Assembly: GCA_021296025.1 (NCBI GenBank) | Contig: JAGWBF010000060.1 | Location: 1-9,027 of the forward strand | Source: Dehalococcoidia bacterium | GTDB lineage: Bacteria; Chloroflexota; Dehalococcoidia; Lucifugimonadales; JAGWBF01 | DNA length: 9,027 nt | Direction of reading: 5' to 3' | Shown: in pieces, positions 1 to 6,552 of the stretch | Layout: every line of letters starts with the position of its first letter | Position numbering within the stretch: the stretch's first letter is position 1 | Program-made: the position numbers and the translations under genes | The notes under the pieces: generated by a model | Told to the model about the DNA's origin: nothing | What the model saw: only the letters and a program-made list of their open reading frames with translations | Databases searched by the model: none

Positions 1-152
1 CCTCCCTGGCAGGACGGGAGCTGGGGCTGATGGCGTACTCAGCTATTCCTGGAGAGCGATACGAGGGAATAGGAGCAGGTCATTAGCCGGAGAGTTTCTC
101 ACCGGAAGACCCGCTGGCGATCGAGCAGGACACCTTCGACTTTCGCCGGGAG

Positions 153-458
153 ATGCGCTCAACCCGCCTCAGGGTGGACAACCTGCTGGAGAAGGGACGC
201 ATCGAGGCAGCTGAAGAGTACATGGAGTCCCGGCGCTTAGTGTTCGTGGAAGAGGGATACCCGATTCGCAAGCTGAACCAAGCCTACTTCGCCTTCTACG
301 GCACCTACGCCGACAACCCGGCGTCCGTCAGCCCCATCGGGCAGGAGGTGGACCGCCTTCGGGAGCTAAGCGGGTCTCTGGGGGACTTCATACGGGTGGT
401 GTCGGCCTTTGCCAACTACCAAGAATTCAAGGAGTACCTGGCCCTCCACGATGGCTGA
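153..458 (+). CDS. Hypothetical protein, probable C-terminal remnant of a larger protein
   Basis: The first ATG in this open frame is at 153, but GGGAG directly abuts it with no spacer, so it is a poor start. The frame stays coding-like upstream to 87 (PESFSPEDPLAIEQDTF...), where no ATG, GTG or TTG is available. It is then closed by TAG at 84-86 and is open again from 3 to 83. The most likely reading is the end of a longer protein broken by a nonsense mutation, frameshift or sequencing error. The protein is soluble and charged. It has an early helical stretch with EKGRIEAAEEYMESRR, then an aromatic segment KLNQAYFAFYGTYAD and a PASVSPIG motif, ending in helix-forming LGDFIRVV...YQEFKEYL. There is no signal peptide, membrane segment or catalytic signature. 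I do not recognise the family. The intact C-terminus and well-ordered segments make real coding likely; the start is unresolved. Confidence 0.5.
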   Translation: MRSTRLRVDNLLEKGRIEAAEEYMESRRLVFVEEGYPIRKLNQAYFAFYGTYADNPASVSPIGQEVDRLRELSGSLGDFIRVVSAFANYQEFKEYLALHDG

Positions 459-692
459 CCCGCGGGTGGAGAGACTATGCCGTGAGGCGGGCGGTCTGGA
501 GCCCTGGGGGCTGTGGGACTTCACCGGCGCCGCATCGACCAGCAGCCCATGAATGATCCTGATCCTGATAGGACGGGGGGTCAGACCGGGAGCTGGGGAG
601 CATTCCGCCATACCCTCATGATTCTGAGGGTTCCCAGGCACTTCCAGCACTTCGTCTGCTTCATGGTATGGACAGCGAATTCGGTATTCCAT
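366..692 (-). CDS. Small hypothetical protein, possible Cys/His metal-binding N-terminus
   Basis: This ORF of about 108 residues reads from ATG at 692. AGGAG sits 7 bases before the ATG, and a perfect TATAAT box lies about 110 bases upstream (801-806), so expression signals are better than for most chance ORFs. A TTG start at 737 is possible but lacks a ribosome site. The first 35 residues look protein-like: MEYRIRCPYHEADEVLEVP, with C7, H10 and a later Cys in AECSP that could form a partial zinc site. After about residue 36 the composition becomes basic and Arg/Pro/His-rich, and the last 93 bases are antisense to the 153-458 frame. The real protein may therefore be only the first part, frameshifted or decayed. 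No known family is recognised. The start is better supported than the end. Confidence 0.35.
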   Translation of the reverse strand: MEYRIRCPYHEADEVLEVPGNPQNHEGMAECSPAPGLTPRPIRIRIIHGLLVDAAPVKSHSPQGSRPPASRHSLSTRGSAIVEGQVLLEFLVVGKGRHHPYEVPQRPA

Positions 693-800
693 CTCGATGC
701 TCCTGCCGCCTCCAATGGTGATGACTGCCAGGCACAACAGGTCATGGCTGGTCAGCCTTAGCTGGGATTCATCCGAGCCTGCTACTATCCAATCATGGCC

Positions 801-830
801 ATTATAGCGAGCCTAGGCCGCCTCCGGCAA
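801..830 (-). promoter_or_regulatory. Predicted sigma-70-type promoter of the small minus-strand ORF
   Basis: On the minus strand TTGCCG (825-830) is followed after 18 bases by a perfect TATAAT (801-806). The expected transcript start near 794 gives a leader of about 100 bases before the ATG at 692. It points away from the ybeY promoter, so 800-910 is a divergent promoter region. The -10 match is exact; the -35 matches TTGACA at four of six positions. Confidence 0.45.
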
Positions 831-882
831 ATGTCGGTCTATGAGCATTGCTCTTTTGCTGGCGACGTGGGGCGATTCGTCA

Positions 883-911
883 TTGATGGGGATGGGGGGC
901 CGTGTTATTAT
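883..911 (+). promoter_or_regulatory. Predicted sigma-70-type promoter of the ybeY-dnaX-ybaB-recR-recO unit
   Basis: TTGATG (883-888), a 17-base spacer and TATTAT (906-911) form a good housekeeping promoter. Transcription should begin near 918, about 14 bases before the ybeY ATG at 932, so the leader is very short. The position of the -10 box argues against a GTG at 902 as the ybeY start. No other strong promoter was seen before recR, consistent with one long transcript. Confidence 0.55.
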
Positions 912-931
912 GTCGGCTGCAGGGATTGACC

Positions 932-1459
932 ATGAGCAAAGCCCCAATCCCCCGGGTAGATGTCACCATTTCCCCAAGCTACAAAGGCGAGGTAACGCCA
1001 GCTTGGCTACGCAAAATCGCCAAATGTGCCCTCGCCAACGCCCTCCCGAACACCCCCTGTCAGATGGGTCTCGTCATTGGCGATGATGCGATGCTGAAGG
1101 AGTTGAATCGCATGTACCGCGGCCTGGATGAGGTGACCGATGTGCTGTCCTTCTCCACCGGTCATGGGGGCCACTGGGAAGGGGAAGAGGAGCCTCCCCC
1201 GCCCTCACCCGATATATCGGGCTTTTTCCTGATGCCCGAGGAGCCCCAACACCTAGGGGAAGTTATCATCTCCCTTCCTCAAGCCGAGAGGCAGGCCCAC
1301 GATGCCCAGCACTCCAGGGAGCGGGAGCTGGCCCATCTTGTCGTCCATGGGACCCTGCACCTGCTGGGTTACGACCATGTCGAAGATGCCGAAAGCGTCG
1401 CCATGCGCTCCAGGGAACAGGAGATCATGACCGCCTTTTTTGGGTCGGATGCCCCGTGA
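932..1459 (+). CDS. ybeY: Endoribonuclease YbeY (rRNA maturation factor)
   Basis: YbeY is a zinc-dependent single-strand endoribonuclease of the cytoplasm used in 16S rRNA 3'-end maturation and ribosome quality control. The family signature is plain: HGTLHLLGYDH at residues 139-149, with zinc ligands H139, H143 and H149. Upstream lies the conserved LNRMYRGLDEVTDVLSF segment (residues 58-74). ATG 932 is chosen because AGGG lies 7 bases upstream and the predicted -10 box covers the in-frame GTG at 902. The product has 175 residues, somewhat long for the family. The excess is an acidic, proline-rich insertion (about residues 77-107, with EGEEEPPPPSP) between the DVLSF and LGEVIISLP strands. The stop overlaps the dnaX GTG by four bases (GTGA), implying translational coupling. 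Function is secure; the role of the insertion is unknown. Confidence 0.93.
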   Translation: MSKAPIPRVDVTISPSYKGEVTPAWLRKIAKCALANALPNTPCQMGLVIGDDAMLKELNRMYRGLDEVTDVLSFSTGHGGHWEGEEEPPPPSPDISGFFLMPEEPQHLGEVIISLPQAERQAHDAQHSRERELAHLVVHGTLHLLGYDHVEDAESVAMRSREQEIMTAFFGSDAP

Positions 1460-3117
1460 GCAGCCAGGTCTTCTACCGTAAGTGGCGTCCCCAGGGATTC
1501 GACCAGGTGGTTGGCCAGGAGCATGTGACCACCACCCTGGCCAACGCTGTAATCCATGGCAGGGTGGGCCACTCCTATCTGTTCTGCGGCCCCCGGGGGA
1601 CGGGAAAAACCAGCACCGCCCGCATCCTGGCAAAGGCGGTGAACTGTACCGGCCCCGATGAGAGCAGGCCCTGTGGCAGCTGCTCCCGATGCGTGTCCGT
1701 CCAGGAAGGGCGATTCATGGACCTCATCGAGATGGATGCCGCCAGCAACCGAGGCATTGATGAGGTGCGAAACGTCCGGGACAAGGTGAACCTGGCCCCC
1801 GTGGAAGGCCGGTACAAGGTCTATATCATCGACGAAGCCCACATGCTGACAGAGCATGCTTCCAACGCCTTCCTCAAGACCCTGGAAGAACCTCCTCCCC
1901 ATGTGGTCTTCATCCTGTGCACAACCGAACCCCACAAGATACTCCCCACCATCATTTCCAGGTGCCAGCGCTTCGATTTCCGCCGCCTGACCTCCGAAAG
2001 TATGCTGGAACGGCTCCGTCTCATATGCGATATGGAAGGAATCGAGGCCGACACCTCAGCCCTGAAGATACTGGCCCACTTCTCCTCGGGCAGTCTGCGG
2101 GATGCGGAGAACCTGCTGGAGCAGGTTGTGGTGTCCTATAGTGGGGCTGTGGGGGTCAACGAGGTCAACCAGATGCTGGGGCTCGGCCACGGGCAGCAGG
2201 CGCTGGAGCTCATTAACTACCTGCTCATGGGCAACACATCGGCGGCAGTCGCATCCATCAACCGGGCGGCATGGGACGGGGTGGACCTACGACAGCTTCA
2301 CAAGGAGGCGGTGGACCTTCTCCGGTCCCTCCTGCTGCTGCAGTGCGGGTCCAAGGACTCCCTGGACTTGCCATCTGAAACATCCCATGCCCTGGAGGAC
2401 CTGGCATCCAGGGTGCCGATAACATCCACCATGCTGTGCCTGAAGCACATGGCGCCCGTCAACATGAAGCTGGACTCGCCTTCCCCTCTTCCCCTGGAGC
2501 TGGCGGTCGTCGAAATCAGCCTGGAGGGTGCTCCCCGGGAAGCGCCGGGGCCTGCGCCCAAACCACGGCCCACCCCAAGTCCAAGAACGGTCGCTCCTCC
2601 TCCAGTCAGCGATTCGAGGGACGGCCCGGCAGCGGACAATGCAATCTCCAAACCGGCGGACTCTGACCCTGGGCCTCCGCCCCAGGTCGAAGCACCTTTG
2701 GTCGAGACCGCTACACCCATGCCAGCAGTTCCGGTACTGAGCAACGGGAACTCCGAGGGGCTGACAGGAAGTCAGTGGGCTTCCCTGGTCAGGGCCCTGA
2801 GCCGGTACAAGGGAAAGCGGTTCAACATCGGGGCATTGCTCCGAGACTGCAAGAACCAGTACCTGGATGGGGACACCCTTGTCATAGCCTTCTCTCATAA
2901 GTCCCACCTGGAACGTATGCAGGAAGAGCTGGACGACCCCCAGGGTATGCGCACCGTGGAGCAGGCGATAGAAAAGTCCCTGGGGACAGCCTACAGACTG
3001 AGGTTGGATATGACGGAGGGGGCTCCAGCCGCCTTCACCCAAGGACCGGACCAGAGCCCCCTTGTGCGGGCAGTGCTAAACTGGGGGGGACGCATTTTGG
3101 AGGAACGGGCAGAATGA
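1456..3117 (+). CDS. dnaX: DNA polymerase III subunit gamma/tau (clamp-loader ATPase)
   Basis: DnaX is the AAA+ motor of the clamp loader that opens the beta sliding clamp and places it on primed DNA at the replication fork. The start MSSQVFYRKWRP matches the family N-terminus. Walker A is GPRGTGKT (45-52). The zinc module has C64, C73, C76 and C79. Walker B is IIDEAHML (125-132), sensor 1 lies around LCTTEP (155-160), the arginine finger is in SRC (169-171) and sensor 2 is GSLRDAEN (213-220). After the collar domain comes a proline/alanine-rich linker (about 356-435), then a folded C-terminal domain starting at LTGSQWASL, so this is a tau-type protein. At 553 residues it is shorter than the 643-residue E. 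coli tau. I see no A-rich slippery site of the kind that makes gamma by frameshifting in E. coli. The GTG start has no clear ribosome site and overlaps the ybeY stop, which suggests coupled translation. Confidence 0.97.
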   Translation: MSSQVFYRKWRPQGFDQVVGQEHVTTTLANAVIHGRVGHSYLFCGPRGTGKTSTARILAKAVNCTGPDESRPCGSCSRCVSVQEGRFMDLIEMDAASNRGIDEVRNVRDKVNLAPVEGRYKVYIIDEAHMLTEHASNAFLKTLEEPPPHVVFILCTTEPHKILPTIISRCQRFDFRRLTSESMLERLRLICDMEGIEADTSALKILAHFSSGSLRDAENLLEQVVVSYSGAVGVNEVNQMLGLGHGQQALELINYLLMGNTSAAVASINRAAWDGVDLRQLHKEAVDLLRSLLLLQCGSKDSLDLPSETSHALEDLASRVPITSTMLCLKHMAPVNMKLDSPSPLPLELAVVEISLEGAPREAPGPAPKPRPTPSPRTVAPPPVSDSRDGPAADNAISKPADSDPGPPPQVEAPLVETATPMPAVPVLSNGNSEGLTGSQWASLVRALSRYKGKRFNIGALLRDCKNQYLDGDTLVIAFSHKSHLERMQEELDDPQGMRTVEQAIEKSLGTAYRLRLDMTEGAPAAFTQGPDQSPLVRAVLNWGGRILEERAE

Positions 3118-3455
3118 TGAACCGGCAGATGCGGCGCCAGGCGAAGCGCCAGCAGGGGAGGTCTCAGGAGGGTGCTCCGGCCCAGCCGTCCATGAATATG
3201 CTCCAGCAGATGCAGGAAGAGCTGGAGTCCATGAGCGTGGAAGGCACCGCCGGAGGCGGTGTGGTCAAGGTGGTCATGAGCGGGAAGCAGCTCGTGGAGT
3301 CGGTGGAGATCGCACCCGAAGCTGCGGAGGATGTGGAGCTGCTCCAGGACCTGGTTGTTGCGGCGGTCAACGATGCGCTGAACAAGTCCCAGCAGGCAGC
3401 TTCGGAAAAGCTGAGCTCCCTGACCGGCGGCCTGAACCTCCCGGGGTTGACCTAA
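3114..3455 (+). CDS. ybaB: YbaB/EbfC family nucleoid-associated protein
   Basis: YbaB/EbfC proteins are small dimeric DNA-binding proteins that coat the nucleoid, and their gene very commonly sits between dnaX and recR, as here. The family core is visible: a helix MLQQMQEELESMSVEG, the signature GTAGGGVVKVVMSG (about residues 44-57), then VESVEIAPEA and a C-terminal helix with LQDLVVAAVNDALNKS. The length of 113 residues is typical. The first 25 residues form a basic, Arg/Gln-rich extension (NRQMRRQAKRQQGR), and the coiled helix before the GGG loop is short compared with many homologues. ATG 3114 overlaps the dnaX TGA. A second ATG at 3117 is equally possible; GGAGG at 3099-3103 serves either. 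The C-terminus SLTGGLNLPGLT resembles other family members. Confidence 0.93.
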   Translation: MMNRQMRRQAKRQQGRSQEGAPAQPSMNMLQQMQEELESMSVEGTAGGGVVKVVMSGKQLVESVEIAPEAAEDVELLQDLVVAAVNDALNKSQQAASEKLSSLTGGLNLPGLT

Positions 3456-3475
3456 GGACTTAGGTTAGGATACCG

Positions 3476-4090
3476 ATGACCGGCTGGCCCGTACCTTCTG
3501 CTGCACCTTCGGTAGCTAGGCTAATCCAGGAGCTGAACAAGCTTCCGGGGATCGGATCAAAGAGTGCCCAGCGGCTCGCATACCACATCATCAAGCTGCC
3601 TCCAGACGAAGCCCATCTGCTGGCTGAAGCCATCTCCGTGGTGAAAGACCGGGTTATCTTCTGCTCCCGGTGCCAGAACCTTTCCGACACCGATCCATGC
3701 CCCATCTGCACAGACGAACGCCGGGATGCCACCCAAGTGTGCGTGGTGGAGGAACCCCTGGATGTGCTGGCCCTGGAGCGGACCCACTGCTATCGGGGGC
3801 TGTACCATGTTCTCCATGGAGTGATATCCCCCATCAACGGGGTCGGACCCGAGGACCTGAAACTAAAGGAGCTGCTTACCCGCTTGGACGGCACCTCGGT
3901 GCAGGAGCTGATCATCGCCACAAACCCCACCCTGGAGGGGGAGGCCACGGCGATGTACATACGGAGGCAGGTCGGACAGCTTCCCCTGAAGGTAACCCAC
4001 CTCGCCAGGGGTCTCCCTGTGGGCGGAGACCTGGAGTATGCCGACGAGGTCACCTTGAGCCGAGCTTTCCAGGGCAGGCAGGAGCTATAG
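3476..4090 (+). CDS. recR: Recombination mediator protein RecR
   Basis: RecR works with RecO (and RecF) to load RecA on single-stranded gaps coated with SSB. All family parts are present in 204 residues. There is a helix-hairpin-helix LPGIGSKSAQRLAYHII (23-39) and a four-cysteine zinc finger C63, C66, C75 and C78. A Toprim domain begins at VCVVEE (88-93) and continues through GLYHVLHGVISPINGVG (108-124) and ATNPTLEGEATAMY. The C-terminus LARGLPVGGDLEYADEVTLSRAFQGR is canonical. ATG 3476 is preceded by AGGA (3467-3470) with a 5-base gap. The N-terminus carries about eight extra residues (TGWPVPSAA) before the usual RLIQEL start. It lies 20 bases after ybaB and 4 bases before recO, so RecR and RecO should be made from one message. 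Confidence 0.97.
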   Translation: MTGWPVPSAAPSVARLIQELNKLPGIGSKSAQRLAYHIIKLPPDEAHLLAEAISVVKDRVIFCSRCQNLSDTDPCPICTDERRDATQVCVVEEPLDVLALERTHCYRGLYHVLHGVISPINGVGPEDLKLKELLTRLDGTSVQELIIATNPTLEGEATAMYIRRQVGQLPLKVTHLARGLPVGGDLEYADEVTLSRAFQGRQEL

Positions 4091-4094
4091 CGAC

Positions 4095-4853
4095 GTGGGC
4101 CAGCCAAGATCATTCCGAACGGAAGGGGTCGTCATCCGCTCCATCCCCATGATGGAAGCTGGGCTGATGGTCACCCTGTTCACGCGGGAGTGGGGCAAGC
4201 TCCGGGCGGTGGTGCACGGTGCGCGCAAGCCGTCCAGCAAGCTGGTTGGGCACCTGGAAGTACTGAACTGCGTTGACCTTACCCTCCATCGCGGCCGTCC
4301 CGGAAACCTGGACATTGTGTCCCAAGCCCAGATTGTCGAAGCCTTTCCTGCTTTGAGGATGAGGCTCGAAGGAGCTACCGGCGGTATGTACATGACCGAG
4401 GTGGTGGATGGGTTCGGCGCCGAGGGAAGTCCCAACCAGGAGATTTACCAGCTGCTCGTCCAGTGCTTGCGGGCGCTGCACGGGGGGGCTCCCAGGGAGC
4501 ATGTTCTGCGCTATTTCGAGATGCAGGTGCTGGACCACTCTGGTTTCATGCCCGAGCTTCACCTCTGCGTGGACTGCCGGGAGGCCGTTCAGCCCGGCCA
4601 ACACCTGTACAGCCCCGAAGCCGGGGGAACCCTCTGCCCATCTTGCGGCATCAAGGGACAACAGGTGTACCATATGTCCGTCAACGCGCTGAAGACTCTC
4701 CGATACTTCCGCCGTTCCAGCTTGGAAGAAGCTTGCTCCCTTAGGCTGGAACCCCAGCTATCTCGGGAGTTGACAAACCTGTTATCCGGTACGTTAAAGT
4801 TCTGGCTAGATAGAGAAATCCGCTCCAAGTCGTTCCTGGAACGCCTAGCTTAG
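4095..4853 (+). CDS. recO: DNA repair protein RecO
   Basis: RecO binds SSB and single-stranded DNA and, with RecR, displaces SSB so RecA can load; it can also anneal complementary strands. The N-terminal OB-fold segment is clear: FRTEGVVIRSIPMMEAGLMVTLFTREWGK followed by VVHGARKPSSKLVGHLEVLN (about residues 7-58). The helical C-terminal domain carries a zinc site with C158, C161, C181 and C184 (LCVDC...LCPSCG). The ending NLLSGTLKFWLDREIRSKSFLERL is typical. The 252-residue length fits the family. The GTG at 4095 is chosen because AGGAG (4080-4084), inside the end of recR, lies 10 bases before it and no better in-frame start is nearby. Overall identity is secure. RecO next to recR is less usual than recO next to era. 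Confidence 0.94.
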   Translation: MGQPRSFRTEGVVIRSIPMMEAGLMVTLFTREWGKLRAVVHGARKPSSKLVGHLEVLNCVDLTLHRGRPGNLDIVSQAQIVEAFPALRMRLEGATGGMYMTEVVDGFGAEGSPNQEIYQLLVQCLRALHGGAPREHVLRYFEMQVLDHSGFMPELHLCVDCREAVQPGQHLYSPEAGGTLCPSCGIKGQQVYHMSVNALKTLRYFRRSSLEEACSLRLEPQLSRELTNLLSGTLKFWLDREIRSKSFLERLA

Positions 4854-4921
4854 AAGAGGTGCTGGGTAGTATAACGGCACATTGTGCGCATTTATGTTCG
4901 GGGCAAAGTGAGGGCTAATAC

Positions 4922-6466
4922 GTGTTCAAGAAGCTGCTGATTGCTAACCGGGGCGAAATCGCCTGCCGGATAATCCGCACTTGTGAAAAGATGGGCATCA
5001 AGACTGTGGCTGTGTACTCGGAAGCCGATGCGGAAGGGCAGCACGTCCAGATGGCCGACGAAGCCTACCTGCTGGGAGGAGCCGCTCCCCGGGACAGCTA
5101 TCTGAAGAAGGACAAGATCATTGAGATAGCTCTCCAGTCGGGTGCAGAGGCGGTACATCCCGGTTACGGCTTCCTTTCGGAAAGCGCTCCCTTTGCCCAA
5201 GGCTGCCAGGATGCCGGAATCCGGTTCGTGGGACCTTCTCCCCAGGTTATCGAAAATATGGGCGACAAGCTGCAGGCCCGCAAGATGGCGAAGAGGGCGG
5301 GCGTGCCCGTGATGCCCGGTTCCAGCAAGGCCATAGACGATGCTCACGCCACCGACATGGCTTGGTCATTGGGCTTTCCCCTCATGGTGAAGGCCGCCGG
5401 CGGAGGCGGGGGAATTGGTATAAAGATCATCCAGTCCCTGGAGGAGCTGGAGTCGGTGGTACACCAGCAGCGGGCATTGGCAGCCAGCGCCTTCGGGTCC
5501 AGTACTCTCTACTTCGAGCGCTACATGGAAGGCGCCTCTCACATCGAAGTCCAGGTGCTGGGAGATGAGTACGGCAACCTGGTCCACCTGATGGCCAGGG
5601 ACTGCTCCATCCAGCGAAGAAACCAGAAGATCGTGGAGGAAAGCCCGGCAACCAAGCTGACGGACCAGCAGAGGCAGCGCCTCTGGAACTACGCAGTCCG
5701 CTTTGCCAAACATGTAGGCTACTCCAACGCCGGGACCATAGAGTTCCTAGTCTCCCCCGACGGAGGCATGTTCTTCCTGGAGATGAACACGCGCCTGCAG
5801 GTGGAGCATGGCGTGACGGAGATGATAACCGGCTTGGACCTGGTGGAGCTGCAGCTAAAGGTGGCCGCCGGAGAAGAGCTGCCCATTGAGCAGTCGGATG
5901 TTCAGTGCACCGGCCATGCTATCGAAGCCCGCATCTATCCCGAAGACCCGGTCACCTTCCTACCTGTGGCAGGGGTGATCGAGAGCTACCATGTGCCTTC
6001 GGGGAAGCATGTGCGGGTCGACAGCGCCCTGCGTCCCAACTACGAGGTGACCACCCACTACGAGTCGATCATCGCCAAGCTCATCTGCTGGGGGGAGAAC
6101 CGGGAGGAAGCCAGGAAGCGTCTGCTGGAAGCCCTGAGGGTGTTCCGGCTGGAAGGCATAAAGTGCAACATCCCCCTCCTCAGCCGGGTGGTTGGCCATC
6201 CCACCTTTATCGGTGGCGCCTACCACACGGACTTCCTTGCCTCCATCGGCCCTGAATTGGACGGTTCCCACACCAATGGCGAGCAGACCAACGGCAGCCA
6301 TGACAAGGAACTGGCGTCGGCCATAGGGACCGCCCTCCTGATATCCATGTCCAAGGGTGCCATGTTAGGACACGACTTTGGCGAGCGGGGACCAGGAGCG
6401 TGGAAAGAGGCCGGAAGGCGAGGCCAGGTCATCAACCGCGCACTGGGTTCCAGGACCTGGCGCTAG
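4922..6466 (+). CDS. accC: Biotin carboxylase subunit of an acetyl-/acyl-CoA carboxylase
   Basis: The enzyme uses ATP and bicarbonate to carboxylate biotin on a separate carrier protein, the first half-reaction of acetyl-, propionyl- or related acyl-CoA carboxylases. Domains run in order: N-domain FKKLLIANRGEIACRIIRT (2-20) and HPGYGFLSE (79-87), ATP-grasp region with K116 of MGDK, glycine loop GGGGGIGIK (160-168), H207, RRNQK (232-236), E287, N289, R291 and E295 of EMNTRLQVEH, and R337, then the C-domain to about residue 440. Residues 445-514 are an extra tail: a TNG/GSH-rich linker, then an Ala/Leu helix and a basic end. There is no biotin-attachment (MKM) domain. The GTG at 4922 has GAGGG 7 bases upstream. 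The gap from recO is 68 bases and contains TATAAC at 4870-4875 without a good -35. Acyl substrate cannot be fixed from this subunit. The gene symbol is by family. Confidence 0.93.
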   Translation: MFKKLLIANRGEIACRIIRTCEKMGIKTVAVYSEADAEGQHVQMADEAYLLGGAAPRDSYLKKDKIIEIALQSGAEAVHPGYGFLSESAPFAQGCQDAGIRFVGPSPQVIENMGDKLQARKMAKRAGVPVMPGSSKAIDDAHATDMAWSLGFPLMVKAAGGGGGIGIKIIQSLEELESVVHQQRALAASAFGSSTLYFERYMEGASHIEVQVLGDEYGNLVHLMARDCSIQRRNQKIVEESPATKLTDQQRQRLWNYAVRFAKHVGYSNAGTIEFLVSPDGGMFFLEMNTRLQVEHGVTEMITGLDLVELQLKVAAGEELPIEQSDVQCTGHAIEARIYPEDPVTFLPVAGVIESYHVPSGKHVRVDSALRPNYEVTTHYESIIAKLICWGENREEARKRLLEALRVFRLEGIKCNIPLLSRVVGHPTFIGGAYHTDFLASIGPELDGSHTNGEQTNGSHDKELASAIGTALLISMSKGAMLGHDFGERGPGAWKEAGRRGQVINRALGSRTWR

Positions 6467-6488
6467 TCCTTCCGTCCGATGGTGGCCA

Positions 6489-6516
6489 GCCCTATACCAG
6501 ACGATAGAGGGCCTTT
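6489..6516 (+). terminator. Weak terminator-like hairpin after accC
   Basis: GCCC plus TAT (6489-6495) can pair with ATA plus GGGC (6504-6512) across an eight-base loop, with a two-base bulge, followed by CTTT. It lies between the convergent accC and VOC genes, where a terminator is expected. The stem is short and bulged and the T tract is only three bases, so support is weak. Confidence 0.22.
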
Positions 6517-6552
6517 AGCCTAGGAACCTAAACGAGGCGCCTGACAGGTCTA

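Larger units (their letters stand above)
459..931. other. Gene-poor region between the left fragment and ybeY
   Basis: No confident plus-strand gene lies here. It holds the 5' half and promoter of the small minus ORF (to 830) and the ybeY promoter (883-911). A short frame at 451-552 (33 codons, starts MADPRVERLCREAGG) overlaps the stop of the preceding fragment by eight bases and may be a decayed gene start. A tandem GATCCT repeat (556-568) and a six-base-pair hairpin CCCTCA/TGAGGG (613-630) are also present. Confidence 0.5.

Noticed and set aside
451..552. 33-codon frame starting MADPRVERLCREAGG overlapping the end of the left fragment
   Set aside because: Too short, no ribosome site seen and no recognisable family; recorded only as a possible decayed gene start.
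613..630. Hairpin CCCTCA/TGAGGG as a terminator for the left fragment
   Set aside because: Six base pairs with no T tract on the plus strand, and it lies inside the small minus ORF.
902..931. Upstream GTG start for ybeY at 902
   Set aside because: The predicted -10 box (906-911) lies within this extension and the ATG at 932 has a better-spaced ribosome site and family-like beginning.
1436..1441. Six-T run at the end of ybeY as a terminator or slippage site
   Set aside because: No preceding GC stem and it lies just before an overlapping dnaX start, so termination there is implausible.
2287..3042. 251-residue open frame antisense to dnaX
   Set aside because: Shadow of the GC-rich dnaX coding frame; composition is unlike a protein and it has no family motifs.
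4870..4875. TATAAC as the -10 of a separate accC promoter
   Set aside because: No acceptable -35 at 16-18 bases; accC may still be read through from recO, so it is not listed as a promoter.
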